DNA from: Callaeas wilsoni
Lineage: Eukaryota; Chordata; Aves; Passeriformes; Callaeidae
Assembly (NCBI GenBank): GCA_013398955.1
Contig: VWPU01001233.1
Coordinates: 62,001-126,000, forward strand
Direction: 5' to 3'
Length of the DNA: 64,000 nt
Positions 34,601 to 46,292 of this stretch are shown in pieces. How positions within the stretch are numbered: the first letter of the stretch is position 1; each line of letters starts with the position of its first letter. The notes beneath the pieces are model-generated. The model saw nothing but the letters and a program-made list of their open reading frames with translations, was not told where the DNA came from and searched no databases. The position numbers and the translations under genes are program-made.

Positions 34601-35576
34601 ATTTGTGTGTGATTTGGTTGTTCTTTAATTGGTTGAAATCTGTTCTTTATGCACATGTACTCACGGTCAAGTAGACAATTGGTGAGTTTCACAGCGTTTC
34701 CTGCTGTGCACATGTGGGGTGCTTATTGCATCGTGTCATGCCTCAGTAATATCCCGAAAGGACGGGGTGTTGGGGAGATGATATAAGAACATCACTGAAA
34801 CAATACATGGAAATTCTTACTCACAAGGATTCTTGTAGTGCTTAGAGATGTAGATGGTTTCTCCTAGCTTTTAATGCTCTTGAAGCAAAGGAAATAAATG
34901 CTTTGAGCAAACTGCATTTGGTTTAGTCTGAACTCAGTAGTTTTGTTTGCTGACTGGTAGAGCAGATCCTGTTTATGTTCTTTCTCTGGTAATAACTGGT
35001 GCCACAGAAGTGTTCTGAGGTGTTTTTTAATAACCTTCTTGAGCAGATGCATGGAAGAGAGCAGAGAAGTTTCTTGTGGATCCAGATCAATGATTTCCTG
35101 TGGTAGGACAAAGGCTTGTTTCAAAGACTAGAAATGGATGAACTGGAATGGAATCCCTCACTTCCAGAAGGATTTAATACAGTGCATGAGTTCATACTGT
35201 CAGCAGTTGCATTTTGGGTAGTTCCGTGATGCGAGATTGTAGAACTGGAAAAATGACTCTAATGTTCATTTGGGAAGGAGCAGCTTCTGGTAGTTTACAA
35301 TGCTTTTGTTTCATGACCAGTTTTCTTCTTCTTCTTTGCCTTTATGAGGAGGAGAAATAAAAATCAGTATCAGAGGAATTCTACGCTGCACAGCAAGAAA
35401 AGGAGGCCATCAAGTTTTATACAGAAAATCCTGTTAAACACACGCCAAAGGGAACATCCAAATAGTCCATGTTTAGTGAACAGTAAGATAGGTAGAAAGG
35501 ATCAGACAGTGCTATTATATCCTTGGTTTTTAAACTGAAAGTGCTCTACCAATATGCTACAGCCGTATGTAATTCT
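31641..35576 (+). other. Probable NEK10 first intron, proximal part
   Basis: Contains an A-rich AAAACAAAC patch at about 32055-32120 and otherwise unremarkable AT-rich DNA. No coding exon was recognised. An untranslated 5' exon may be hidden here. Confidence 0.55.
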
Positions 35577-35581
35577 CTAGA

Positions 35582-37241
35582 TGTCGTGGGTTGGACACTG
35601 GCTAAAGGCCAATGCACTCACAAAAAATCATTTATTCATTTTCCTCCTCTATAGCTGAGCAGAGGAGGGGAAAGAACAATTTTAAAAAATTTCATGGGGT
35701 GAGATAAGGATTAGGAGAAAACACCTTAAGGGCAAAACAGGCTCAAGACTTAAAGAAACTATAAAGAAAAATTTATTAACAGAATTAAAAGAGGGTAATG
35801 AGAATGAATATAAACCTTTAGAACACCTCCCTCTCCTCCCACCACCCTTCTGACTTTTTTCCTCATTGACAGCGCAGGGAGACAAAACATGGGGTGTTTT
35901 TGGTCAGTTTGTTACTTTTTCAGTTCAGTTAGGGAGAGGAGTCTTTTTTGCTATGCCATGGGGTCCTTCCCACAGGAGGCAGTTCTTTGTGAACTTTTCC
36001 AATGTGGTTCTAATTTTCACGAGAGCAGTCCCGCCTGAAAAACCTGCTGTGAGACCCTCCCACGAGCAAAAGCAGTCTTTCCACAACTGCTTTTTTCCTT
36101 GTGGGCCAAGAAGTTCACGGGGTACAGTCTTTTAAGGATGCACTGTCCTAATATAAAAGCAAGAATTTACTTCTTCTTTCTCTGGAGGCAAGGGTTTTCT
36201 TTCTCTCTGTTCAAGCCTTTTATCACAGTTTCTCAGCAGTTACACGTTCCAGCATGAGAACCATTCCTCTCACAGGCTGTGGTTGAATTCTGCATCCCCC
36301 CATGCGCATCATGAATTATAGGGAAATAGTTGTTGTATTATAGTCCTCACCACGGCTTGCAGAAGAATCTCAGCTCCGATGTTCAGAGCACCTCCTCCTC
36401 CTCCCTTTCCCTTCTTTGCACTGACCTTGGTGTTGTTGCCATGTTGTTCCCTTCAAGTGTTTTCACCTTTTTCTTTTCTGAACTCAAGAGAGAATTGTTT
36501 GTAGGTTTATTTGTTCTGAAGTTTTATCAGTTGGAAAGTTTTTATAGAGTTCTGTAACATTGAACAGTTAATTCCATCCGGGCTCAGCATCGGACAACTA
36601 CACACCATGCCGCTCGCTGCTAGTCACCTGGTCCCCACCAGCGCTGTGCTGGCCTCCGCGGCGTCAGTTCCATTTAGTGCTTCTTTTCATGCGAGGCACC
36701 AGAAAGGAGAAGCTGCTGCCACCGCTTTTTGTCCCTCTGCTTGCGGTGTGGCAGGGCAGAAGTGGCCAGGCAGGCAAAATCTATCGCTGGCTGTGCCAAG
36801 ACGGCGGCGGCCGCATGGCTGCTTTGGCCTCGGCCGTTCTCAGCTGTGGGCTGCGGGGCCGCTCCTGGCACTGGCCACAAGGCTGCTTGTGGCGCCAGGA
36901 TGGCTCCCCCCGCCCCCAGCAGCAGGATCTCAGTGGCCACGCTGGGAAGGGCCTGGCCAGCCCGGCCGGGAAGGGGCCCGGCAGGGTCGGCCGCTCCCTC
37001 ACCCCTGAGAGGGGCAGGAAGAAAGAGAGCTTCCCGCATATTTTTTCCTTCCTTAAATGTGTTATCATAGAGGTGTTATCAGTTGTCTAGTTGGTCTAGC
37101 AGTGTGTCTAACATCAGAGCCAGCCAGCAACTGGCTTTTTCCAGGCACGGAGGAAGTTTTTACCAGCTCCTCACAGAGAATCACTTCCGTGGCTGCCTTT
37201 TTCCCTCCTCACCAAAAATCAACCCATACAAAACCATCACA
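35582..37241 (-). mobile_element. Long solo LTR of an avian endogenous retrovirus
   Basis: Plus-strand ends are TGTCGTGGGTTGG and ACCATCACA, giving the TG...CA termini of an LTR. The flanks CTAGA (35577-35581) and CTAGG (37242-37246) look like a 5-bp target-site duplication with one difference. On the minus strand the element ends CCAACCCACGACA, the 3' end style of avian LTRs, and carries AATAAA (35772-35777), so minus orientation is preferred. It includes a GC-rich central section (36600-37020) whose open frames are not genes. No gag, pol or env was seen between paired LTRs. Confidence 0.7.
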
Positions 37242-37661
37242 CTAGGACAATTCTACAGCTCCAGCCTGTTCTTGACCATTCTTTTCTTTCACTCAGGGAA
37301 TGATCTGCATCAATATAGTTGCTTTTGTTGCAGCAAGAGATTCCTCTTGAATATCCTCTTTCTATGTCTTTCTGTATCTTTTTAGAGCTTTAAAAGATTT
37401 TCATTGAACAGCTGTCATGTAACTGTGCAAGTGACTAGCTGAGGGCTTTTGTGGGAAGTCAGACCTACAGATTGAACGTTTGTCTGCGGGGGTTTAATGT
37501 GTAGTAATGGCTGTGATGAGACCATGCCATAAAGCTCTGCTCATCTGTGGAAAGAAGCTGTGTCTCACTGCAAAGAAAGCAGGCAGGTTTGGTATGAGGC
37601 ATTCAGAAGACCTAGACTGTAAACTGCTTAAAATTTCTGTTATTCTTTGGCAGACTGTGTG

Positions 37662-38238
37662 ATCATAGATTCATAGAATGGTTTGAGTTGGAAGGGACCT
37701 TAAAATCATTGAGTTCTGAGTCTCTACCATGGCAGAAGCACCTGTCACTATATACCAGGTTGATCACAGCCCCATCCAACCTGACCTTTGAACACTTCCA
37801 TCGATGAGGTCTCCCCAAGTTCTCTGGGCAACCTGTTCTAGTGCCTCATCACCCTCACAGTAAAGGATTTCTTCCTAATATGAAATCTGAACCTGACTTC
37901 TTTTAGTTTACAGTCATCATCCCTTGTCCTAACACCACAGACCGATCTAAAAGTCCCTCTCCAACTCTTTTGTAGGCCCCTTTAGGTAGTGGGTTGCTGC
38001 TTGATATCTCCCTGTAGCCTTTTTTTCCTCCAGGCCGAACAAACCTAATTCTCCTAGATTCTCTCAGCACAGGAGAGGTTCTCCAGCCTTCTGATCATCT
38101 TTGTAGCCCTCCTCTGGACCCACTCCAACAGGTCCCTGTTGTTCTTCTGATGGGGGCCCCAGAGCTGGATGCAGTAGTCCAGGTGGGGTCTCAGGAGAGT
38201 CAAGTAGACGGGGAGAATCACCTCTCGACTCACTGTAT
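37662..38238 (-). mobile_element. CR1 LINE, 3' fragment
   Basis: The plus strand begins ATCATAGATTCATAGAATGG, the reverse complement of the CR1 3' end. The minus strand translates in part to reverse-transcriptase C-terminal blocks such as RPHLDYCIQLWGP and RRATKMIRRLENLSC. It is 5'-truncated, as is usual for CR1, and non-functional. Confidence 0.9.
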
Positions 38239-38717
38239 GCATCTCATTTTTTAGTCAGATACCTCCTTTTTCTACCATTCATGTGACTTGTTTATTTGGA
38301 TGATACAGCTATTATATTCTCTGTTGTCTGGACAACAGCTTGTTGTTGACAACCTTGATGTTAGCCTGTAAGCATTGCTGTAACATAACCAGCCAATTCA
38401 CAGTGAGAAATAATGGCAATAAGATGAAAGAAGAGGAAAAATTCTAATAAAAAAAACATGAAAGAGCAAGACAGAATTATCTACACATGCGTTGGAAAAT
38501 CAAGGTTTCTGTATGTTAGGTTAACAGTTTTCTTATTAATATTTGGAATTTCAAAGGATATCCTGATATAACGCGCAAGGTTTCATGCTGAGAAAATGGC
38601 AAAGCTGGGTTTTTTCCTAAAAGTGGTATTAGTTGGTTCTGTAAGTAAACATGTTCCTTTTGCTGCAGTGATATAGTTCTTTGTATCTACTTTGTTTTTA
38701 AGGAAATGGGTTTTCAG

Positions 38718-38817
38718 CCCCATAGTGGTAATAGTGATACACAATGCCTGATCAGGACAAAAAGCTGAAGAGCACAGAAAAAGCAACAGACAAAAAGCCT
38801 CCTGGGATCTCTATGAG
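38718..38817 (+). CDS. NEK10: NEK10 exon with start codon
   Basis: Acceptor GGGTTTTCAG, 26 nt of 5' UTR, then ATG at 38744-38746. Encodes MPDQDKKLKSTEKATDKK and PPGISM, closely matching the NEK10 N-terminus as I know it. The donor GTATAG leaves a split Arg codon. The start is chosen by that match. Confidence 0.88.
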
Positions 38818-39133
38818 GTATAGTATCTGATGTTTTACTTTGAACTTCAGCAGGACTTGTGTGGAATTTGCACTGACTGCCAAAGCAGAATGCTTCAATT
38901 TGAAGTGCAGTATAAACATGACAACTGTTACTCTGGTCACAAAGTTTATTTACACCTTTGTTGATTTAAGGCATTCTGGAGAGGCTGTAAAATTCTTCTA
39001 TATGCAAAATGTGAACAGCAGGCAACGCTAGAAAACTTTTCTGTCAGTAGCATTATTGCTTATTGACCTTATTTACAATTATGGAAATATTTTTATTTAA
39101 CTATTAACACATGATATTGTGGTTTTTTCCTAG

Positions 39134-39194
39134 GGGTTATTCTGATCTAAAAAGACTTCAGTCTCTCTTAAGTGTTCAGTCAAGGAACCAACAA
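39134..39194 (+). CDS. NEK10: NEK10 exon 2 (YSDLKRLQSLLSVQS)
   Basis: Encodes GYSDLKRLQSLLSVQSRNQQ. The reading continues beyond the donor to an early stop, so splicing at GTATTT is required; that donor is weak. It fits the NEK10 segment YSDLKRL. Confidence 0.83.
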
Positions 39195-40331
39195 GTATTT
39201 TTCAATAACTGTTAATAAATGTGCTTTAGAATTATAATTAATGGCGATTATGGTTTCTGGCATATGCTTAGAACATTGTGTTCTATAGTGATTAAAACAT
39301 GTTAGTGAAATCTTGAGTAATGGATGTCTTTCTTCTTTTCTCTTTTTGTTTTTTTCCTTTTTTTGGGGCAACATTAGACCTTCTGTATGGGGCAAATCAC
39401 ATTTTGAATGAGTGAAAGAATGAAACTCATCCTCTTCCCATTCTACTATACTGTATTTTTGTATTTTAACAGGAAAAAATTGCTTTATTTTGTATCTTGA
39501 ATGGGTTTTATCCAGCTATTGTTGCATATAATCAAGTAGCCTAGCAGATTTGTTTTCCTCTGTGCCCTTTCACAGTCGCACTAAGGTAGGCTTAAAGACG
39601 TGTGAGTAACAGCATGGGGGAGAGTGGTAAAGAATATAAAATAAGATCAGCATTTTAACCATAAACAGTTTGTCTTTGAAGAATAACACTTCAGCTAAAA
39701 ATATCCAGGGCATAAATACCAACTTACAGGAGAAAGTCAAATCTCCTTCACCTCAACTCACTTAGTGAAGCTTGTAATTGCCATTTGAACCAAAGAAAAC
39801 CAACACATGATGATGGGTGTGAGTCTTTGGAATCACAGAACATTTTCTCCCTTTCAATTCCGTAAAGAGATATGACAAAGTGGCTAAAGGATTCATCCAT
39901 GTGAGGCAGGAGTTATGCACTTTCTACCTGGTTAGAGGCCTGGAATTGCTTCTGAGCAGAAAGCTGAAACATGTGAGTTGTACAACCTATAAAGAATGTG
40001 AAGGCTATGCAATTGTGGAATTGGGACAGGTAAGAAGCGTAGATAATGAGCATATGTTGCAGATTTTGTCAAGCTTTGCTGTCATAAATTTTAAAGGACA
40101 CCATTTTTCACCCTTTACTTACTTCTTATGTACTTGTTTTCCAGTCTTACTTTGCATCAGTTTTCTACCACGTCAGTTTTGTTTTGCAGAGGGGGTGTGT
40201 GTATTCTATAACGGCAAGTTTTAGGTCCAAAGTTCAAGTCAGAACTTGAGAAAAGGTACTTTTTTGATAATATTCTCATAAAACTTAAAATGCAGTGTTT
40301 GCCTCATGACTACCAACCCTTCCCTCCTTAG

Positions 40332-40462
40332 CTTCCAGGTATATGTATTGAAAGTGGTCAAACCAGTGTGACAAGAACTTGGCAAAATGTCAGAAGCAAT
40401 GAACAAAACTCCAGTGGTCAATGGCAAGAATCAACAGAAGTTGTTGAGCCTGAAAAATTCAG
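40332..40462 (+). CDS. NEK10: NEK10 exon 3
   Basis: Acceptor CCTTAG, donor GTAAAA. Encodes LPGICIESGQTSVTRTWQN, then NSSGQWQESTEVVEPEKF with a split Ser. The WQESTEVVE part matches NEK10; the first half diverges, as in other disordered N-termini. Confidence 0.83.
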
Positions 40463-40966
40463 GTAAAAACTACAAAAAAAAAAAGCTGATGATGACACTC
40501 TCGCATCTCTGAACATCTTTATGTATATAAGGGTATCACCTTGTTGAGTTGTTGAAGGCATTTGTATTTTTACATATGTCTGTTACTTGTGCTTTTCATG
40601 TTAATCCAATCTTTCCAGTAATTCCAGATGAGAATTACGTATTTTTCACTTTTTAAACCTGTTTATATTCCTGCCTTTGTAAGTTTCAGACTTTCCCACT
40701 CAGCAGAGTATACTGCTCAGAGTTAATAAATTAATTTTAAATAGTTATTGTTTCTTTATTTGGAAAACTTATACCATTCTGATAGTCCCAAATTATGCAT
40801 GAGACAGACTGTTAATGTCTGGCAATCTGAAATCATGTTATTCCATGGTAACTGCTGATAGGACATTTCTAAGTTTTTGTTGCTAATGTTATGTTGTAGC
40901 AGTGTAAAATTGTCTTGTGGCAAGTTAATTTGCAATTCACCATTTTTCTTTTTTTTTCCTCGTTAG

Positions 40967-41065
40967 CATGACCTGCAAGAATGAGAGAAATCTTAGCAAA
41001 CATCCCAAGTGTCAGCTGTTTCAAGATATCTTTACAGCTTTAGTTAAGAACAGACTTACCTGCAG
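40967..41065 (+). CDS. NEK10: NEK10 exon 4 (KNERNLSKHP...)
   Basis: Encodes MTCKNERNLSKHPKCQLFQD and IFTALVKNRLTC with split codons at both ends; donor GTCAGT. Strong match to the NEK10 block NERNFSKHP...LFQEIFTALVKNRL. An LTR begins only 38 bp past this exon's end. Confidence 0.9.
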
Positions 41066-41103
41066 GTCAGTATATGAAACACATTCATAACCAAGAAGGA
41101 GGG

Positions 41104-41774
41104 TGTGCTGGTTTGAAAGCAAAACCGGTGAGAAACTCCAAGTCAGAAGTACAAGTTAATAGGAAAAACTAAAATAAATGCAATAGTACAAAAAAAAAAA
41201 CCCCTGACAGAGTCAGGATACAACCTGACCCCCTGTCAGTCAGGGTGTTGGTAGCAGTCCAATAAAATGGTGGCTGCAGTCCTCCAGAGTTCTGCTGAAG
41301 ATGGTTCTGTTGAAGCAGTGATCCTGTAGAAAAGGTCTGGTCTTCACCTGAAGGTCCAGTAGTAGCTCTTGTCCTCTGGGAATCCAGTAGGTAAGGGCTG
41401 ACTCTAGTGTTCGAAATCTTAGCTTATATCCAGGATGGGATGCTTGGTTCCTCCCTCTGGGCAGAGCATCTCACAATGGGAGGATGTAATTTTATCAGCC
41501 ATGTGGTGAGACTAGATGGCCCATTAATGGGCGATACCCCCCTAGAGGGAGGATGGGGCATGGGAGAGATAAGGAACCCTGCCCCACCTGGTTTCGACAG
41601 CTGGCCTATTAACAGAAGATAGTCCAGACAAAGGAGGCAAGGGACACAGCCCCACCTAGTTTTAACAGCTCCTGAAGATGGTAATAGAATACACTGCAAC
41701 CCAGGACAGAGGACCACTCTTTCTTGCCTTCCATGAAGAAGCAAGATGCATGGATAATATCTTGTATTGTTACA
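41104..41774 (-). mobile_element. Avian solo LTR in NEK10 intron
   Basis: Plus-strand ends TGTGCTGGTTTG and TTGTATTGTTACA; read on the minus strand it starts TGTAACAATACAAG and ends AAACCAGCACA, the usual TG...CA LTR form. A TATA-like GGATATAAGC lies at 41422-41431 on the minus strand. No convincing target-site duplication was found, so the borders are approximate. It has no paired LTR or internal retroviral genes. Confidence 0.68.
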
Positions 41775-44319
41775 ACCTTACACCTCTCTGTGGAAACTAC
41801 CTGCAGCATTTCTCTTCATAATCTCAGTTTTAAACAGCCACTTGTGTATTGGCTTTGAGGAGCAATGCTTGGAGGAGTTAGTGGGACAGAAGAACGAAGG
41901 ACAGGGTATATGTCAAAAGTTGGATGGCCAAAATTCTAACTGCTATGTTTTCCTGATCAGTTATCTGTATATGGTGTCTGTAATCTATAATTTGCTTTTC
42001 TGATTTATTTTACTGATTCTATTTGTAGTTTTTGGACAGCTGCCTTTATAGAGAGAGGCCAGTGGATTCCATAAAATTCAGATGAGTTGATGCCACTTGT
42101 TTGTATTTATTTGTATATCTGCGTATTGTAGGACTGGAAAGGGTAATCCCTTTTCTTATTTCATTCATGTTCTCATTTTATGTGAGGAAAAAGTACAAGA
42201 CCTTAAAAAAATAAAAGGAGCAGAGAAAGATATTTTTGGGGAAAAGAAGATGCATTTTTCAGGATTTTTTTTTGCTATACTCCTTTGCAGTGTATTGTAT
42301 TTTCCTTTTTATAGCCCAAATTAATTTTCTAAAAAACCCCTTAAATGGTACAAAAGTTTAAAGAAGGAATCCTAGAGCATTTAAAGGTATAATGCGTAAC
42401 TCCTACAATTTACAGAGAAATCTAAAAATACCACATAGTTTGCTTAGACCTTTATTCAGAACCAACTGGGGAACTAGGGATCTCTTTGATAATCTCAATG
42501 GCAGTGAGTTTAAAATAGATCATTTAAGTGATTTTTAAATCTGGTACGTCTTTTTTGCATGTGAACTCAGTAGTCACCAGTGGGAGGTCAGTGGCTCAGC
42601 TTCATTTGCCAAAAATCTAAGAATATCTTACACTGTGATTTCCCAACTTCTGATTATACATTTTGGCATACTTGGCTTATATTTTGGTTTTCTTTGGTGG
42701 TTCTTTGTGATAGTGATATGGCAAAACAAGCCTCTTGTATTAAGAATGAAAGCACCCAGGCAAGGTGAAAAAAGCACAAATTAGTAGGTATGTAAAACCC
42801 ATAAGGTAACTGGGGTTACAAAGGTGACTTAGTTGCCCTTTGTAAATATTTTCTATGACTGTGATTCTGTCCTGTCTTTGGACCTACTGCCATTTCATTG
42901 TGCCAGAGCCATAGATTGTCACCTTGATCAGCATCACACACTTGGCTGGCATAACCATGTTGGTTGGGTGCAAGAAAAAATCGCCCCCCACTCCCCCCTT
43001 ACTGGCATCACCGTGTGTGCAGAAGTCCTGGTTGCAGATAGTTTTCATGATGAGAAAGCTGTGATCAGCTTAGCCTCAGTAGTTTGAATAAGTAGCATAA
43101 CTAAGGCAGAAAAAATCCTGCTGGAGTAAGCTGGATATACCCTGGTGCATCCAGTAATGCGTATCGTAAATGTAACTGCAGTGGAAGAGGCTCTCCAATG
43201 TTAACCAGGCTCAGAGAATGACTGTCCACTATGGTAATATCCCCAGGCCACTTTAAAATCTCACCTACAAATTTTGCGCACAAGTCTATGGTTGCTGTTT
43301 TCTTTCCATGAAAGTTTTGTGCTGTTCTGAAGTGGCCAATTATGGAATCATAATGAAAAATGATATTACTTTGGGAAGAAAATTGGCATAGCAGGACTGA
43401 GAGTTTGTTAGTGTCTATTTGTAAAACATTTATTTTTATAGAAGTATTTTTAGCTATTGGCGTCATTCCCAAGTGCAAATGATGAAATGAGAACTGCCAT
43501 GACCCATATACTTCTTCTGTTTCCAAGAAACTTATCCAAACAAATTTTGTTCTCTCAGTTAAAACAACAACAAAAAAACACATGGCAAAAATGTCTAATT
43601 TTAGGTTTATTTTAAATAGAGAAATGGGGATATATGCTTTCAACAGACAGTGGAAATAGTGATTCCATTAGTGATATTTTATGCAGGATTATTGCCCCTG
43701 GATACTTTTTGCAAATCTCATTTGTGTTTTCTGCCATGTCTTATGCGGGAGAATCATATGGAGAAATATAAAGGAGGAAGTTCTATATGGAAATACAATC
43801 TTATTTCCTGAACATTTAAATCAAACAATAATGTATTCCCAGCATAATAGACTTAGAGTTTTTAAAAGCCAGGATAGATTATGATAATTCAAAAGAATAT
43901 TTTAAATATAGCTATTTTTACTTCTGTAGCACCTGTATTTTTACGTAAGTGTATTTTGTGCACTGAAGTTTGCTGCGGGGTTTCTCACTTACTTCACCTT
44001 TTTGGGCCTTGATCCAAACACTAAAAGTTTATATCAAAGCACAGTTAGTTTGTTCTTAGAGATAAGCATGTACTTTCCCTCATCAGTTTAGTGATAGTAA
44101 GTGATGGCTGGTAATATTCATATAATGAAATAAATTTATTTATAGCTGCTACTGTGTTTGAATATAAATGCTGTTAAAAGTTCTATGGTATGGTATGTTG
44201 AACAGTTGTTGTAGCTCATGAATCATCTAGTCAATTGATCCTGAATCAAACTGTTTTATTAAGTGTTTAAACACTTTTTTTGTTGCATTTGGTTTATGTT
44301 TTGAATATTTCTTTTATAG
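41775..44319 (+). other. NEK10 intron between exons 4 and 5, distal part
   Basis: AT-rich intron holding the unexplained 180-codon minus-strand open frame at 43101-43643 and a C-rich patch near 42983. No NEK10 exon was recognised here. Confidence 0.65.
43101..43643 (-). other. Unidentified 180-codon ORF
   Basis: Longest non-repetitive open frame in the window, Met to stop, antisense to NEK10 inside an intron. It has a balanced amino-acid mix, with an ordinary-looking part near residues 98-124 (IIGHFRTAQNFHGKK, TIDLCAKFVGEIL) and a Pro/Leu-rich end (GEPLPLQLHLRYALLDAPGY). I do not recognise the family. It could be a relic of a processed gene or old mobile element, or a chance ORF. No promoter or poly-A tail was seen. 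Confidence 0.3.
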
Positions 44320-44404
44320 GCAGTGGGTTATTCAAGCTCAGTCCATCCATTTTCTTAGAGTATTACTCTGCCTGAGATTATTAATAAGGGATCCATGCTA
44401 CCAG
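44320..44404 (+). CDS. NEK10: NEK10 exon 5 (SIHFLRVLLCLRLLIRDPCYQ)
   Basis: Acceptor TTTTATAG, donor GTCAGT. Encodes QWVIQAQSIHFLRVLLCLRL and LIRDPCYQ, matching the NEK10 segment before the armadillo repeats. In frame with its neighbours. Confidence 0.9.
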
Positions 44405-44780
44405 GTCAGTATGTCAAAATATTGGTTCTTGCTTGGATAAGGGGATGTAAGTGTCACGCGTACCAGTTGCATTGGTGCTTGTGTGTAAAAGCGTTTGTTC
44501 TTATGAATGCACACTTACATGTGTGTATGGATATTTCTATATGTGAGGATGGGAATTGCAAATAAACAGGTTCCAAGAGTGATTTACACCATTACTGCAT
44601 AACTTACTCAGTTTCTGGTATTTCTTATGTCGTGTCTGTTGTTGCTGACCCTAACAAAGAAACTGTAAATCTCCATAACAGATGGCTTGGTCATTGCTCT
44701 GAGCCCTAGGCTTGGTATTTGACTTTATGTTTCTCTTGTGTTTTTATTTATCTGCTTACTTATTTTAAGTGATTCTGAAC

Positions 44781-45184
44781 TTTCCCTTTCCTTTCCTTTC
44801 CTTTCCTTTCCTTTCCTTTCCTTTCCTTTCCTTTCCTTTCCTTTCCTTTCCTTTCCTTTCCTTTCCTTTCCTTTCCTTTCCTTTCCTTTCCTTTCCTTTC
44901 CTTTCCTTTCCTTTCCTTTCCTTTCCTTTCCTTTCCTTTCCTTTCCTTTCCTTTCCTTTCCTTTCCTTTCCTTTCCTTTCCTTTCCTTTCCTTTCCTTTC
45001 CTTTCCTTTCCTTTCCTTTCCTTTCCTTTCCTTTCCTTTCCTTTCCTTTCCTTTCCTTTCCTTTCCTTTCCTTTCCTTTCCTTTCCTTTCCTTTCCTTTC
45101 CTTTCCTTTCCTTTCCTTTCCTTTCCTTTCCTTTCCTTTCCTTTCCTTTCCTTTCCTTTNTCCTTTCCTTTCCTTTCCTTTCCT
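44781..45184. repeat. (TTTCC)n pentanucleotide array, about 80 units
   Basis: Nearly perfect CTTTC/TTTCC repeat over about 400 bp, with one N at 45160 and a phase change next to it, probably an assembly ambiguity. Its strand bias is complete (pyrimidine plus, purine minus). The 140-160-codon open frames across it are artefacts. It ends 19 nt before the NEK10 splice acceptor at 45203. Confidence 0.97.
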
Positions 45185-45203
45185 TCTTTTCATTTTCCTA
45201 TAG

Positions 45204-45245
45204 GAAATGCTCCACAGCCTGGGTGGAATTGAAAATCTAGCTCAG
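45204..45245 (+). CDS. NEK10: NEK10 exon 6, 14 codons (EMLHSLGGIENLAQ)
   Basis: A 42-nt exon encoding EMLHSLGGIENLAQ, acceptor CCTATAG, donor GTAGAA. Its match to NEK10 is nearly exact. Its polypyrimidine tract is the adjacent pentanucleotide array. Confidence 0.9.
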
Positions 45246-45794
45246 GTAGAATTCCTTGTAGTACCTTTGTCCATTATTTTGCATGTCAGTTTATTATGAT
45301 TAGAATTATATATACTGTAAAAAACAGTGTACAGATATTCTTGGTTTATGGAAAGAAGTGAGTCTGTTGCTCTGTTTTCACATGACCAGTTGGTGTGGGT
45401 TTTTTCACTAGTTTTCAAACAGCTGTCCAATAATCTTGCTGTATTCTTCTAGGACTTCTAGTTAGGAGACTTAACAAATGCCTCCTGAAGTGGGAGAAGA
45501 AATAGAAAAGTCAACGCAATTGGTTCAGTCAAAAGAAAATGTAGACTTTTGAAGGGAGATGAGTAAAGTCACCCTGAACTGTAGCAAATGACTTTGCAAA
45601 GGGAAAAGCCTACTGATAAAATGTTGGAACGGGTTTAAACCTTGGGGCTACACTACTATTGCATTACAGAGTATTTTTTCATGAAACAGATGCACCACCT
45701 ACAGGCTCTACCTGTGCAGAACAGTCTAGGTTTATGAAGTCTTCAAACTTTTTTTTTCTAATAGTCTCCTTTATTTTTCCTCCCCTACTTGTAG

Positions 45795-45873
45795 TATATG
45801 GAAACAGTAGCAAATCGTTATCTTAAATACGGAGAAGAGCAGCATAATGTAGAGAAGTTGGTCAACATGACAT
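45795..45873 (+). CDS. NEK10: NEK10 exon 7 (YMETVANRYLKYGEEQ...)
   Basis: Encodes YMETVANRYLKYGEEQHN and VEKLVNMT plus the first base of a Tyr codon. Acceptor ACTTGTAG, donor GTAAGT. Matches NEK10 YMEIVANEYLGYGEEQH. Confidence 0.9.
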
Positions 45874-46224
45874 GTAAGTGCAATAGCTGATAACAGAAAT
45901 GATAACGCTAGTCACAACTTTTTGTGTGAAGCTTAAAATTTTTAAAATACTTGAGGTGGTCTTTAAATAAGATATTACTAGATTCATTGTAGGCATCATC
46001 ACACAAGTAGAAGCTGAAATTCCTGTGGAAAAGAACAGCTTGTTTTTCTACATGAATAATATTTCTTTAAGAAATTAGTAGCTTTTTATGCATTGAAATA
46101 AAAGAGTAAAATGAGCTAGTTATGGTTCAAAGAACTTATACAGTGTTTTGCTCTGTTATCTGACTGGTAAAATGAAAATGTTAGTCAGAAAGAGTCAATT
46201 TATGTGACTTCCTTTGTTCCATAG

Positions 46225-46292
46225 ACATTTTCCAAAAGCTTGCTGCTGTTAAAAATCAAAGAGAATGGGTTATAGCAAGTGGAGCACATAAA
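46225..46292 (+). CDS. NEK10: NEK10 exon 8 (IFQKLAAVKNQREWV)
   Basis: Completes the split Tyr, then encodes IFQKLAAVKNQREWVIASGA and HK. Acceptor TCCATAG, donor GTAAGT. Armadillo-repeat region. Confidence 0.9.

Noticed and set aside
36607..37090. Overlapping GC-rich open frames of 95-137 codons
   Set aside because: They lie inside the long solo LTR and lack domains or splice structure.
44738..45232. Long open frames of 140-164 codons on both strands
   Set aside because: They are translations of the (TTTCC)n array (repeating FLSFP and KGKER), not genes.
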